Below are positions 22,356 through 32,660 of a stretch of DNA of 64,000 bases, piece by piece. Source of the stretch: Ceratothoa steindachneri (lineage: Eukaryota > Arthropoda > Malacostraca > Isopoda > Cymothoidae); contig OZ018320.1 in the NCBI GenBank assembly GCA_963969495.1, forward strand, positions 78,675,313-78,739,312. The letters are read 5' to 3'. How positions within the stretch are numbered: position 1 is the first letter of the stretch; each line of letters begins with the position of its first letter. A program made the translations under genes and the position numbers. The notes beneath the pieces are model-generated. The model ran no database searches and was not told the origin of the DNA. It worked only from the letters and a program-made list of their open reading frames with translations.

Positions 22356-24555
22356 CCCCTTAAGGGGCGCGGCAATTTGCCTTCCTGGCCGCCATGCTGA
22401 CAGGACTCAGCGCCCCATCCGGCCCTAGCTTGGCATTCTTCAGTTAGTGCAAGCTCGTTGGTATTGTTACCATGTCAAGGCATTCATGCCCTTGCTACAT
22501 AGTTGCTACCACTGCCTCCACTTCAGCCTTATGAATCAAACATTCAGATGTGTTAAGTTGGATCAACCCAAAATCTACAAACTGCTTTTAAGCCTTACAT
22601 GATAAATCTGTATGGTGTAAGTCCAAGTGTGTGAAATTGAATTCTTGCATGTGCAAGTTGATGGAGAATTTGAGTAATCTTAGGTTAACTAAATCTTTAG
22701 ACAGTTGAGGGCCACCTGTCTCCTGTACAGTGCGACTTTCACATGTTCCACTCCAAATCAGATACTCTGCTCTACCTGGAAAATTCAATCTATGAGACCT
22801 TCCTTCATAGACAACATTTCAACAGTCTTTTTTGATCTGTTAAAGACCTATGATACCACATGGTGACACAGTATCATGGAGACCCACCTCAACATGGGGG
22901 TGAGGGGATGCTTCTCAATCTTCTTGTATCAGTTTCTATGAGATTGTCGATTCTGCATGAAGGTGTGGGAGCTTTCTGGTCCAATAGGGCAGGCATAGGG
23001 TGTCTTGCAAGGAATTATATGGTCACTCTCTTTATATTAAGCTTCAATGGTATCACCTCAGTGCTGCCAGAAGATGTTCTCACTGCACTCTAATAGATAA
23101 CCTTTAAGTCTCTCTAGGTGCATCCCAGATGGCTACTCTAGAGCAGCAATCCTAACAGGCTCTGAAGGGCATCTCTTGCTATACCAAAACATAGTTTCAT
23201 TTTTCTCTGCTGAAAACAAATGTAGTACATTTCTGTCACCATCCATGCTAATCATACTCTACCTACTTGTTCCTAAAAGAGGCTCACCTAGAGTGGTAGA
23301 GTCACACCATTTTCTTGGGCTTGTTTTTGATGGATACCTCACTTAGGAGGCTCATATTCAGAACCTTCGGCTCTTTTTTTACATGTGCCATTGAAATTCT
23401 TTCTGTGATGTTCGAAACTTGAGATAGAGGTAGGGCTACTTGTACATGTGAGCCAAGCATCTTTGTTAGTCACCAACAGCTCTTATTTAATCCGTGGCTC
23501 ATCTCAATGGTGTGTATACTGTTGTATGACACTAATTATACCCTAAGCCTTTCGGATTTAGGTCATGGTAACTCCTTCAAGAACTTGATGTACCTCTCAA
23601 GCCAGTGGCACCTCTGTTTCTGCTCAAGATGCTTCCCTGAACAGTACAACATTTGAACATTTGTCACCATGCCTCTGCTCCCAAAGCTCCTATACTGGAA
23701 GTACTGCATTCAGATTTCTTGGAGAACATTGTGGCATGCTGGTCCTGTGTCAATGTACACAGAGAGCTCTGGATATGAAGAAGAGGTTAGCTTTCATACC
23801 ATTTGCTCTATTTGTAGCCAGTGAGGCTCTGCTAGGTGCTCCATGGCCGAGCTGGTTGTAATACACCACTCAGTAGGGGTGATTTTGTGATGTGCCTGGT
23901 TTGAAACCAGAATTGTGTTTTTTTTTTGTGACTCACAGAGTGCCCTTAGTATCCTCAAGGCTGCAATCTCCACTTGCCTGGTTCACAGTATCCGTAACAC
24001 GACTGCCATGAAGTGGGAAGATGTTGAGGATGACAACTCTCTATTCTCCGACTGAGAATCTGAGCTTTGAGTGTGGTACCTGTTCCTCCTACAGAATGAT
24101 GGGAGGCATTACCATCTGTTCCTGTTGTTCTTAGGGCAGATTCCTCCTTACAGTACCTTGAACCCCAAGGGATATTTTTAGCTGATACTCTATTTAAATA
24201 GTTAGAGGAGGCAGGTTCCCTTCTCTTAGCATTCATGATATGATTTACCCTTTTAATGTGTTCTTTGCAGGGTTTTGCTTTTTTTGTGTCTTTTCCTTTT
24301 ATTTTTTGTTTGTTTTTCTTATATTTTGGTAGACATTTTATTTATATTATGGACAAATTTTTATAAAAATTTTGAAATTTAGATTATATAAGAAATTGGT
24401 AAGGGTTTTTATCACTAATCCAATTTCTTCTTTAATCTACAATTTGAAAGTTATATAAAAATTTCTCAATAATATGAATGTAGATTAAGGTATTGATAGT
24501 TGGGTGTTGCAGTGGCTATGTCATTGTTAGTAATGTTCTGAGGGGACTTTAAAAA
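22356..24555 (+). mobile_element. Old I-clade copy O2, heavily deleted
   Basis: It starts CCCCTTAAGGGGCGCGGC, the family 5' end. It jumps at about 22440 to the ORF1 knuckle region (CYHCLHFSLMNQTF), then at about 22640 to RT (a decayed SAQCxF..FH block near 22720). It continues to the post-RT block (TKVVHF-like at about 23210-23300), RNase H traces (about 23740-24000) and a 3' region ending near CTTTAAAAATAAAAAG at 24555. The YVDD codons at about 23085 are replaced by stops. The tail lacks the young-type hairpin, so this is a separate, older subfamily. Confidence 0.75.
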
Positions 24556-24624
24556 TAAAAAGATAAGTAGGTATGAATTATTTTATGCTTATTTGTGTGT
24601 TACTTGTTATATTTTTTTCATCAG

Positions 24625-24722
24625 CAATCTCAGCAGCCTGAGGCAAACAGAAGAAAATCCGTCTTTCAAGCAATTCTTGCAACGAGCCTCATAGCTCAAC
24701 ACCTTAAAAAAGTCTATCAAGA
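24625..24722 (+). CDS. NPRL3: NPRL3, internal exon 4
   Basis: Ninety-eight bases lie between TTCATCAG and GA|GTAAGT, entering in phase 0 and leaving with two bases of a codon. It encodes QSQQPEANRRKSVFQ followed by AILATSLIAQHLKKVYQ, which aligns with the vertebrate stretch ending LARDLKEAYDSL. The last two bases (GA) plus the first base of the next exon (T) give the aspartate before LCYYGK. Confidence 0.9.
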
Positions 24723-24951
24723 GTAAGTTCATCAAGTTGTTGAATATTACCTTACCCCATTTTTTTTGCTCATGGATACCATATACTTAGGTTGCTCCTG
24801 ACTGAAAGGAATTTCTATCTCAACTATTTCTTCTCTGTGTGTACCATTGACACCTGGAAATAAAATTCATTACATCCCTGTTATTAAAGTATTTATTATA
24901 TTATTATGTATTATAATTATTATGATTAGTATTGATTATTATTTACTACTA
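24723..24951. other. NPRL3 intron 4 start, then TTA-rich repeat
   Basis: Ordinary intron to about 24880, then an ATT/TTA-rich low-complexity stretch. That stretch continues on the other side of the mariner element at 26264-26372. Confidence 0.6.
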
Positions 24952-26263
24952 CAGGGTCACCCCCCAAAAATGGGCCCCAACTTTCGATAGGCCTCATTTC
25001 TTAGTTTTCTGCAAAGATTGACCGAAACTTTGGTGATAACTAGTTTATTATGTTTAAAAACATATCAAAACATGAGAGTCTTCACACTTTTCTTCTTTAT
25101 TCTAGAGCACATATTCGAGATGACCTACATTTAGCTCTGTGCATTTCTTGAGGCGCAGCACAAAGTTGTCCATGATGTCCTTACAAACCAACCGACTAAT
25201 AGCTCTGATCTCCTCCCTGATGACTTCCTTGAGTTCTGTGGTGGCCCTAGGTCTCCCAGTTTACACTGTATCTTTAAGTTAACTGCAGGGAAAGAAATTG
25301 GGGGGGGGAGGCTAAGGTCTGGGCTGTGAGGTGCCCACTCAACATCAGTCTTGAGACTGAGAGCGTGCTCTATCTTGCTGGAACCAGAACTTCCCCATAA
25401 ACGACTGGAACAGGGTCTGCAGCTCCCTCTTGAAAGTTTTGAGGACCTCAACATACCTCTCCTTGGTGACTGTTACTGTTGCGCCAGATTCCTCAAAGAA
25501 GAATAGTCCTATGTTGCCTCTGGCTGAGATTGCAGTCCATACCCTGCACTTAGGGGAGTGTAGGGGCTTGGTGGCTACCTCTTTGGTCTGGAGGTCCCCC
25601 AGAAGGCATTTGTCTTCGAGTTTACCTTTCCTGCAAGATGGAAGTGAGCTTCATCTGAGGTCCAAAAGAGGTTAAAGGAAGTTGGGGTCTCCTGAATCTT
25701 CTCCAGTATCTTGACTGCCATAGCCTTTCTCTGCTCCTTGTCTGAGGCTGTAAGGGTCTGCTTCGTCTGTATTCTGTATGGATAGGCCTTTACTTCCATT
25801 ACTAGCACTCTCCTGCAAGTCTCACGGGATATACCGAGGGACTAACTTCGCTTGCGCACAAAGCGTTTTGGGCTCTGCTGAACTGACTCTTTAATGCTCT
25901 TGACCAGCTCAGTTGTACACTTCCTGAGGCCATATGAATCGCTTGGACGGTTGTCACTGGCTGCATTGAGGTTCTCCACTGTCCCATAGTTCTCAAAGTA
26001 GTCTACCCAGTCCTGAATTCTGCGCTTGGAGGGGGCTTTTTCACATTTGAACTGATGCATGAAAGTGTCCTTCACTTTCTTGAACGAGCCTGTCTTGTAG
26101 TAATGTTTGATGCAATATATTCTTTACTAGAGCTCCCATTGAGATCTCATTGTGCTCATAGGCGTTGCTTCTGTCATGTCCTACAAAGTAAGGGTGATTA
26201 GTGAATGAATGAAGGATAATCACAAAAAGTGTGTGCAGGCCGTTTTTTGGGGGGGTGACCCTG
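24952..26263 (-). mobile_element. Tc1/mariner-superfamily transposon with TA duplication
   Basis: The left end CAGGGTCACCCCCCAAAAA and the right end, read inverted as CAGGGTCACCCCCCCAAAAA, form inverted repeats of about 25 bp. TA flanks both sides (24950-24951 and 26264-26265), as this superfamily requires. The whole element is 1,312 bp with one transposase gene on the minus strand. It sits in a TTA-rich tract. Confidence 0.92.
25090..26210 (-). pseudogene. mariner-like (DDE) transposase
   Basis: On the minus strand the N-terminal helix-turn-helix reads KDTFMHQFKCEKAPSKRRIQ and DYFENYGTVENLN, the DUF4817-like form found in many arthropod mariner relatives. The first catalytic block is FWTSDEAHFHLAGKVNS at about 25640-25690. 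The second is KFWFQQDRA at about 25370-25405, followed by APHSPDLS. The C-terminus NFVLRLKKCTELNVGHLEYV ends near 25095. Frame changes near 26050, 25850 and 25560 and stops after 25370 inactivate it. The third catalytic position is not resolvable. Confidence 0.85.
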
Positions 26264-26265
26264 TA

Positions 26266-26881
26266 TTAATTTGATTATTATTTAGTATGATTTTTAAATT
26301 AGTATTTATTATGATATACTATTATTATTTTGTATTATAATTATTTAATATGATTAGTATTTATTATCATTATGGCTCTCCACTAATCTTTTTTTCTCCC
26401 CACTTTGCACCAGGAGGAGTGTTTCCATAAATACATAGTTTGGTGTAGTCGCCATGGTGCCTTGGTAGACTGCATGCGATCCTGAGGTCAGCCAGCACTA
26501 GGGTATGGTGATAATAGGTGATCACCCCTACCCCCCTACTTGTTATTGGCCCCACCTATCTCTACTCTTTATTACATATCTTCCTTCCCCTTTCCACACT
26601 TTCTCTCCTATCCATAAAATTTCTGGCCGCCCAATGCACTTTTATCCACTTATGCGCCTCAGTCAAGGGGCAGTAAATGCCATGAGGTCCCTCCTACTCA
26701 CTGGTTTGGGGAAGTATTAGGTATGTGGTATCCTGGACCATTGACTCTGCTCACCTTCCCCTAGTACACATATAAGGTGGCTATGCATGCCAGGTTGGCA
26801 AAGCCCATCAACGCCAGACCAGGACCAATTATTTGTAAATGGTCACATTCTGGAATTTCTGATCCTATGGAGACGTTTCTC
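26266..26881. other. Intron 4 sequence between two DNA transposons
   Basis: TTA-rich to about 26372, then about 450 bp of balanced composition without a readable protein. A stretch at 26430-26485 faintly resembles a tRNA-like head (see rejected items). Confidence 0.4.
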
Positions 26882-26885
26882 TTAA

Positions 26886-27718
26886 CCCTTTAACTGCAGA
26901 GTCATCATGACTGTCGCTGCCAGCATCGCAGAAAAATATTTCTGTTTCTCACAATTTTTATTAATAAAAGCCATTTCCCTCATTATTTCAAATAGTTATA
27001 CTTTACTTATATAAATTTAAATAGAGTAATCATTTGTGCATATAAAAAATAAGCAATAATAGTATATATGTTATAGTTTATCAATAAAAACAAGAAATAA
27101 AGTGAATAAATCAAACTTTACCATTTTCATCACTGAATAAACTCATGGGCATGGCGTGCACTCGTTGTGTACCATAGTGAACAATATATATTAGCCTAAT
27201 CAAATTTTATATATTTGTTCATGTTTTAACATGTATAATACGGCATATATTTTATATTATATTAGGAAATAAATTTTACATGAGCCTACTTGAATATTCA
27301 CACCTGCATCTCCAAAAAAGCAGAACCTGGCATGTATTTCTTCACCAGCTGCCCAATAATTATGGTTGGTATCACTATCATTGTTTGTGTGTACTTCATC
27401 ATTATCATCATCACTAGAATCACTGTCATATAACAAGGTACTCATTTCACTATTTAATAATCTTTTGTCCGCTATTCTGGGTTAGCAAAAGGAGCGAAAC
27501 ACAATTCACTTTAGCCATTTTTAAGAACTGACAATATCGCAGTATGACATTTTTCTCAGGCTATTTTTATAAAGCAATGCCAGGCGTACGATGCAATCCC
27601 CCAAACAATTTCGGGGTTCATCCGCAAGATGAGATAGAGAGAATTAGAAATTTGCCACTTTAGTGGTCTGTTCACAGAATCAGAAAAGCCACAAAAGTGG
27701 CGACCCACAGTTAAAGGT
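26886..27718 (-). mobile_element. piggyBac-type element, short internally deleted form
   Basis: TTAA stands at 26882-26885 and again at 27719-27722, the fixed piggyBac target duplication. Just inside are CCCTTTAACTGCAGAGTC on the left and, inverted, ACCTTTAACTGTGGGTC on the right. At 833 bp it is far too short for the roughly 600-residue transposase. It keeps only the start of that gene. Confidence 0.87.
27257..27445 (-). pseudogene. piggyBac transposase N-terminus
   Basis: The minus strand from 27445 reads MSTLLYDSDSSDDDNDEV, an acidic serine/aspartate N-terminus typical of piggyBac transposases. It then gives FCFFGDAGVNIQV, which resembles the FxFxGxxGV block that precedes the catalytic domain. 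The frame ends at 27257 and no DDD core follows, so this is only a leader exon or a truncated remnant. Confidence 0.65.
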
Positions 27719-27722
27719 TTAA

Positions 27723-27879
27723 CCTCCCAAATCACAGGGAGGTCATAGTATCTGCTTTCCATGATACCCCTTTTTTCTGTTTTACTATGAATATGGCGAC
27801 AACAAAATGTAATAGTGGATGACAGTAAGCGCATAGAGATCCGCCTCAAAGCGCGGCTGCATCCTCCTTAGGTGTCAGG
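27723..27879. other. Short unassigned intron segment
   Basis: Nothing recognisable. Confidence 0.4.
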
Positions 27880-28652
27880 GAAGATGAGAAAAATTGAGGT
27901 ACCTCTTCAAATATTAGAGGGGCTCCTCTCTTGCCATCTTCGGAGCCGCACGTCGGGTCCTCCACCTATGAAAAGGAGGTGGCCCTCCTTGTGCTTTATA
28001 ATGCCCCTCCAACCATCTTCTACTGGATAGGAGGCTTACTGCTCTCCTAGGCCTAAGTTTGTGGGGGTTTCTCCCTCACCCCTTTATGTGGAGTTGCCCA
28101 TGGAAGACTCCATCTTTCGATGAAGTGCAGTATCCCTATCCTATCACAGGGCACTACCAACAGAGTAGGCAAGCGGCCTCAAATTGACCGCTCCTGACTC
28201 AATATGGCAAACCCCCTTAGGGGGGGCAATGGAAACCCGGATGATTCGAGCCATGCCCCCTGCAGTCCTACAATCATGCATCGTGACATTGTGGGGGATC
28301 AGCGTGACTCCCCCTTCTCTTACCCAATGGAGGTCAGTTTGCCAGCCAGAGACTAGACTTCGATGGAAGATACCTTAAATGAGATCTGTTCCCTCCCCCC
28401 TCAGCTCCCATGTTTGGTGGGTAGATTTTTTAAACACCTGTTTCATCCCCACCTTCCATACATCCCCTTTCTTTCTCCTTTCACTGTCTATCAATTTACG
28501 CCATGCCTAAGGTGGAGCCAACATGCCAATGGGCTCAGGTCACTAGGCAGGAGGAGTGGTCTCAAATGACGGCAGCTGATTCTGCCGGCCCTGTATTCAC
28601 CCTTTGCAGAGTAGGCTACTTTGTATGGTGATGAGCATATGTAACCCTTGAA
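27880..28652 (+). mobile_element. Old I-clade fragment O3 (gag start and leader)
   Basis: 27900-28330 follows the ORF1 beginning in diverged form: 'GGAGCCGCACGTCGGG', 'GGAGGCTTACTGCTCTCC', 'GGCAAACCCCCTTAGGGG'. 28380-28640 follows the 5' UTR ('GTTTCATCCCCACC...CATACATCCC', then GGTGATGAGC). The leader therefore follows the gag region instead of preceding it, so at least two partial copies are abutted here. Confidence 0.65.
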
Positions 28653-29865
28653 CCCCATAAAGGGCATGGCAATTTAACTTCCTGGCTACCATGCTGACGG
28701 GACTCAGCGCCCTGCCAGGCCCCAGCTTAGCCTCTTCTTCTTTCTCACAGCCTGTTTTTACCCTACCTCCTCACTGCCTGTTTTTACCCTACCTCCTCAC
28801 TGCCTGTTTTTACCCTACCTCCTCACTTTCCCTACAACCACTACCACAACTTTCTCTGGTCAGCCTCTAATTTCACAGGGTAGACACCGACCAGCTTCCT
28901 CTCACCCATTTTTCCCGGATCGGGGCTGAAGGGGGAGGGGACAATGTTCCCTCACTGCTGAAATTTGGTCTGGGGTGGTGGGTTTTTAACAACCTGCTTC
29001 ATTCCAACCCACACCTTCCTCACATCCCTTTTCTTTCTCTCCTTTTCACACCTTATCGACTTTACGCTGTGCCTAAGATGGAGCCGCCATGCCAATGGGC
29101 TGCCAGGTCACTAGGTGGGAGGAGTGGCTTCAAATGGCAGCAACTGGTTCTGCAGAATGGGCTAGTGCGTGGGGTGATGAGCTTATGCATCACTGGAGCA
29201 GCCTTTGGGCATCCCTATTGAAAAAAATTAATAATGGAGCTTCCTCTCCATGCCTCACCAGATGGGCTGCTAAATTAAAAAAAATAATAATAACCCTACC
29301 CCCCACCTCCTGCATGTGATCTCTCTGGGGACCCTCCAAATTTCTTATACCAGAGAGGAGGCTTACTCCTTTCTTAGGCCTATAGGTGTAGGGGACTTCC
29401 CTTCACCTTCTTTTCTGGAGGTGCTAACCTCTTTCACAAGGGATTGCCAAGAAAGCATACAGGCAGCCCAAAATTGACTGCTCCCGGTGGGAGTGCATCA
29501 ATTGGGCCAACCCACTCATGGGGTTTAGTTATGGCGGGGCTCGTGGGTCCTTGCCCCATAATATCCTGCACTTGTGCGCTAAGAGCCTACAAGGTGTCAC
29601 CGTACACACCCCTCTCTCTCTTCCTCAAAGGATGCCGGTTCGCCAGCATTAGGTAAAAAAGCAACCTCGAATGGGATATCTGTGATGTCGGGGGCGGGGA
29701 TGGCCACATGGAGGCCCACCCTGAGAGGGACTTGGTCCCTGAGGTGAGCCAGCCCCAGATGGTCGGTTCTTCCATGGGGTGAGTCCTGCCCTGTGCAAGG
29801 TCCTCCTCAGACGGCTCAGGCCCCCTGAGGCCTTACAAAGAGAGGAGGGATCTCCCCTGGCTGGT
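28653..29865 (+). mobile_element. Old I-clade fragment O4 (leader and gag start)
   Basis: It begins CCCCATAAAGGGCATGGC, a diverged family 5' end, directly after the O3 leader. It runs through the complete 5' UTR into ORF1, ending at GGGATCTCCCCTGGCTGGT, where copy Y2 begins. Its 5' stem carries base changes that keep the pairing seen in other copies. Confidence 0.75.
28751..28827 (+). repeat. 3 x 26-bp tandem repeat in the O4 leader
   Basis: CCTGTTTTTACCCTACCTCC followed by TCACTG is repeated three times with almost no change. Other copies carry one unit. Confidence 0.9.
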
Positions 29866-30379
29866 CCCCATAAGGGGCGCGGCGATTTGCCATCCTGGCC
29901 GCCGTGCTGACGGGATCTAGCACTCCGTCCGTCCCCAACTTAGACTCTCCTCCTTCATTCAGATAGCCTGTATTTCTCCCCTACTTCCTCACTTTCCCTA
30001 CAACCTCCCACAAATTTCTCTGGTCAGCCTCTAATTTCACAAGGTAGATGCTGACCTTCTTCTCAGCCAACCGTCCCGGATCGGGGCTGAGGGGGGAAGG
30101 GGACAATGTTCCCTAACCCCTGAGCTCCAGTCTGGGTTGGTTGGTTTTTAGCAACCTGCTTCATCCCCACCCATACCTTCCTCACATTTCCTTTCCTTCT
30201 CACTTTGTTTTTTACGCCGTGCCCAAGGTGGAACTGACGGACTGCCAGGCCACCAGGCGGGAGGGGGTGGTCCTGAATGGCGGCACCTGGCTATGCCAGG
30301 TCCTGTACGCACCCCTTGCAGAGTGGGCTACTTTGAAGGGTGATGAGCTATTGCATCCCATAAGAAAAAGAGGGTCACC

Positions 30380-32660
30380 ATGCCCAATGATGAAGAAACA
30401 AAAAATCTCCCCTTAATTTCTCCAGTTCCATCATCGGAGCCACCCTCGGGCAGCTCCACCAGAAAAGTGGAGCCCCCCCTCCTGTGCTTGCGCAGGGGAC
30501 CCTCGAAATTTCCCCAACCAGAGAGGAGGCTTACTCCTCTCCTTCGCCTATGGGTGTAGGGGACTCGCCCTCACCCCCTTCTCTGGAGCTGCTTTCGGGC
30601 ACCTCCCTGTTTCCAGCGGCAGTCCCCCCTTTTATTTCCAAGGGGACGGCCAAGAAAGCCAGCAGGCAGCCCATAGCCGACCGTTCCCCATTAAAGCGGC
30701 TCGGTAGGGCAAACCCCCTTAAGGGAGGAGAGGGAAAGCAGACCCCTTCAGTCGCTTCCCTCAAAAGACCTGCTGGCGAGAATACTGAACCTTGCCGGGG
30801 TTAAGGCCTGTGCCTCCCCAGACATGACTAGTAATGCTGCCAACGGGACGTGCGATGTACTAGGGCGATGGCCAACTGGAGGCCCATCCTGAGATAGACA
30901 TGGTCCTTGAGGCAACCCAGCCTCAGACTGTAGGGCCTTCCAAGCACCAAACCCAAATCCGCCCCTATGCAAGGTCCTCCTCAAACGTCCCGGGTTTCCA
31001 AGGCAGTACAAGGAGGGGAGGGATCTCCTCCAACCGGTGCCCTTGCAACTACTAGGACCTTCTCCATGTCCGAGAAGGACCTGGCTGAGGCCGGTCCATC
31101 TGGCCTGGGGGCTCCTACCCGCGGAGGGGAGAAGCGGGTTCATTCCCTGCCCTCAATCTAAAAAGAAAAAAAATAGAAACAACAATAAAAAGACTTGGGC
31201 GGGGGGGGGGGGGTATGGGGGCTTTCCTCTCCATCCGCGGGGACAGATGGGTCTGCTGGTACTTTGGTAAGCAACCAAACCAAGATTGGCACATCCAGCC
31301 CCTCTGCTCCCATGGGTGCGGAGCCCTTGACTAAGATGAAAAGTGCGCAGGGCAGAGCCTCGATAACATCGGGGCCCTCATTCAGATGTTGCCTGTTGTT
31401 TTCGAGGCTGGTGGCTTCAAACGCTTCCTCATTATTCGCTCTATTGATGCCAGCATGTTGGCCAAAGGCAACATGATCCATCAGAGGAGAGCATTAGCTA
31501 GTGTAATTGGTAGAGAGCCGAAGGTGACCCGTTTCTCGGACGGGAGCCTTCTGGCAAATGCAGGCGAATCCCTCCGAGGTGGCCAAGATAAGTGCTCTTC
31601 AGATACTTGACGGCACCCTCGCATAAACTGTAGTTTATGCGAGGGAACTCATTGACTACTCCATAAAGGACATCACCTTAGAGCTTGCCGACCATCGGGC
31701 AGTCAAGGTCGAACGTGTGATGAGAAAACAGGGGGGGGGGGGCTCGAGACCCACCCCTAAACTCTTCGTCACGTTCGACTGTGACAAGCTCCCTGAGTCG
31801 GTGCGTGCCGGTTTGTACCGCTACCGCGTAAAGGCATTCGTGCCACTGCCCGGCGGTGCTATTACTGTTACTGCTTCGGCCATATGAATCGTTCATGTAG
31901 ATGTGCAGAGTCAGGGTCACCCGAAGTATGTGTAAATTGCTCCAAGGCCGCACACGATCAGTCCAAATCGTGTATGGCCAAGTGTGTCAATTGCGGAGAG
32001 CCGCACCCCGCTTTTTCGAAGCAATGTGGTGCGTATCTCCTTGAGAAAGAAATCCTGGCCGTTCAGGCCCAAGATCGACTCTCATTCTGTGAGGCTAAGG
32101 AATTGGTCCTGGCGCACCCGGCTCTGCCTGGGACGTCTTTGCCTCACTAGTTAGAAAGACCCTCTGCTCCTGGTCCATCCAGGCCAACGAGCATGGTTGT
32201 TTCCGCGCCCATTCGGAGTCCTTCTGCTGGTTCTACTCAACCCAGATGCTCCCCTGGTAAAGCTGGCGGCACAAAGGGTTCACACCCAGCCCCGGCTAAA
32301 ACCAGGGCTCCCCCCTCTTCCCCCAGCGGACCGTTTCCCGTAGCGCAAAACGGCCACGCGCCTCCACCAAGTCGTTAGATTCAGAGGAGGCAACACCTTG
32401 AAGTTGGTCGCCAGGCCATCTTCCCGGGTTCCTAAAGCTGTCCCCGAAAGGAGGACAGCAAAAAGGAGCTTCGGCTCCTTCGCCCACGCATAGTGGTGGG
32501 CTGAGTGTCTTGGAGACGGTGGATCTTCGAAAAGGGGGCCCCCCGCCCAAGGTTTCAAGGCGGAAGTAGGAAAAGACTTGCATGGCGAGCCCAACCTCCC
32601 CCAATAAGTCCTCGAAGGTGACAGCGACTTCAACGCTTTGTCCGGTCAACAGCCTCCGGG
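30380..32660 (+). pseudogene. Y2 ORF1 (gag-like), frameshifted
   Basis: It starts at ATG 30380 in the family context. Its knuckles are well kept at 31884-32020: FGHMNRSC, CVNCSKAAHDQSKSC and CVNCGEPHPAFSKQC. Two G-run expansions (about 31201 and 31732) and other indels shift the frame. The segment at about 31600-31640 has lost part of the STMNF block. Confidence 0.8.

Noticed and set aside
26430..26485. Possible tRNA-derived SINE head (GGTAGACTGCATGCGATCC).
   Set aside because: The B-box is not recognisable, there is no tail or duplication, and I see no second copy in the window.
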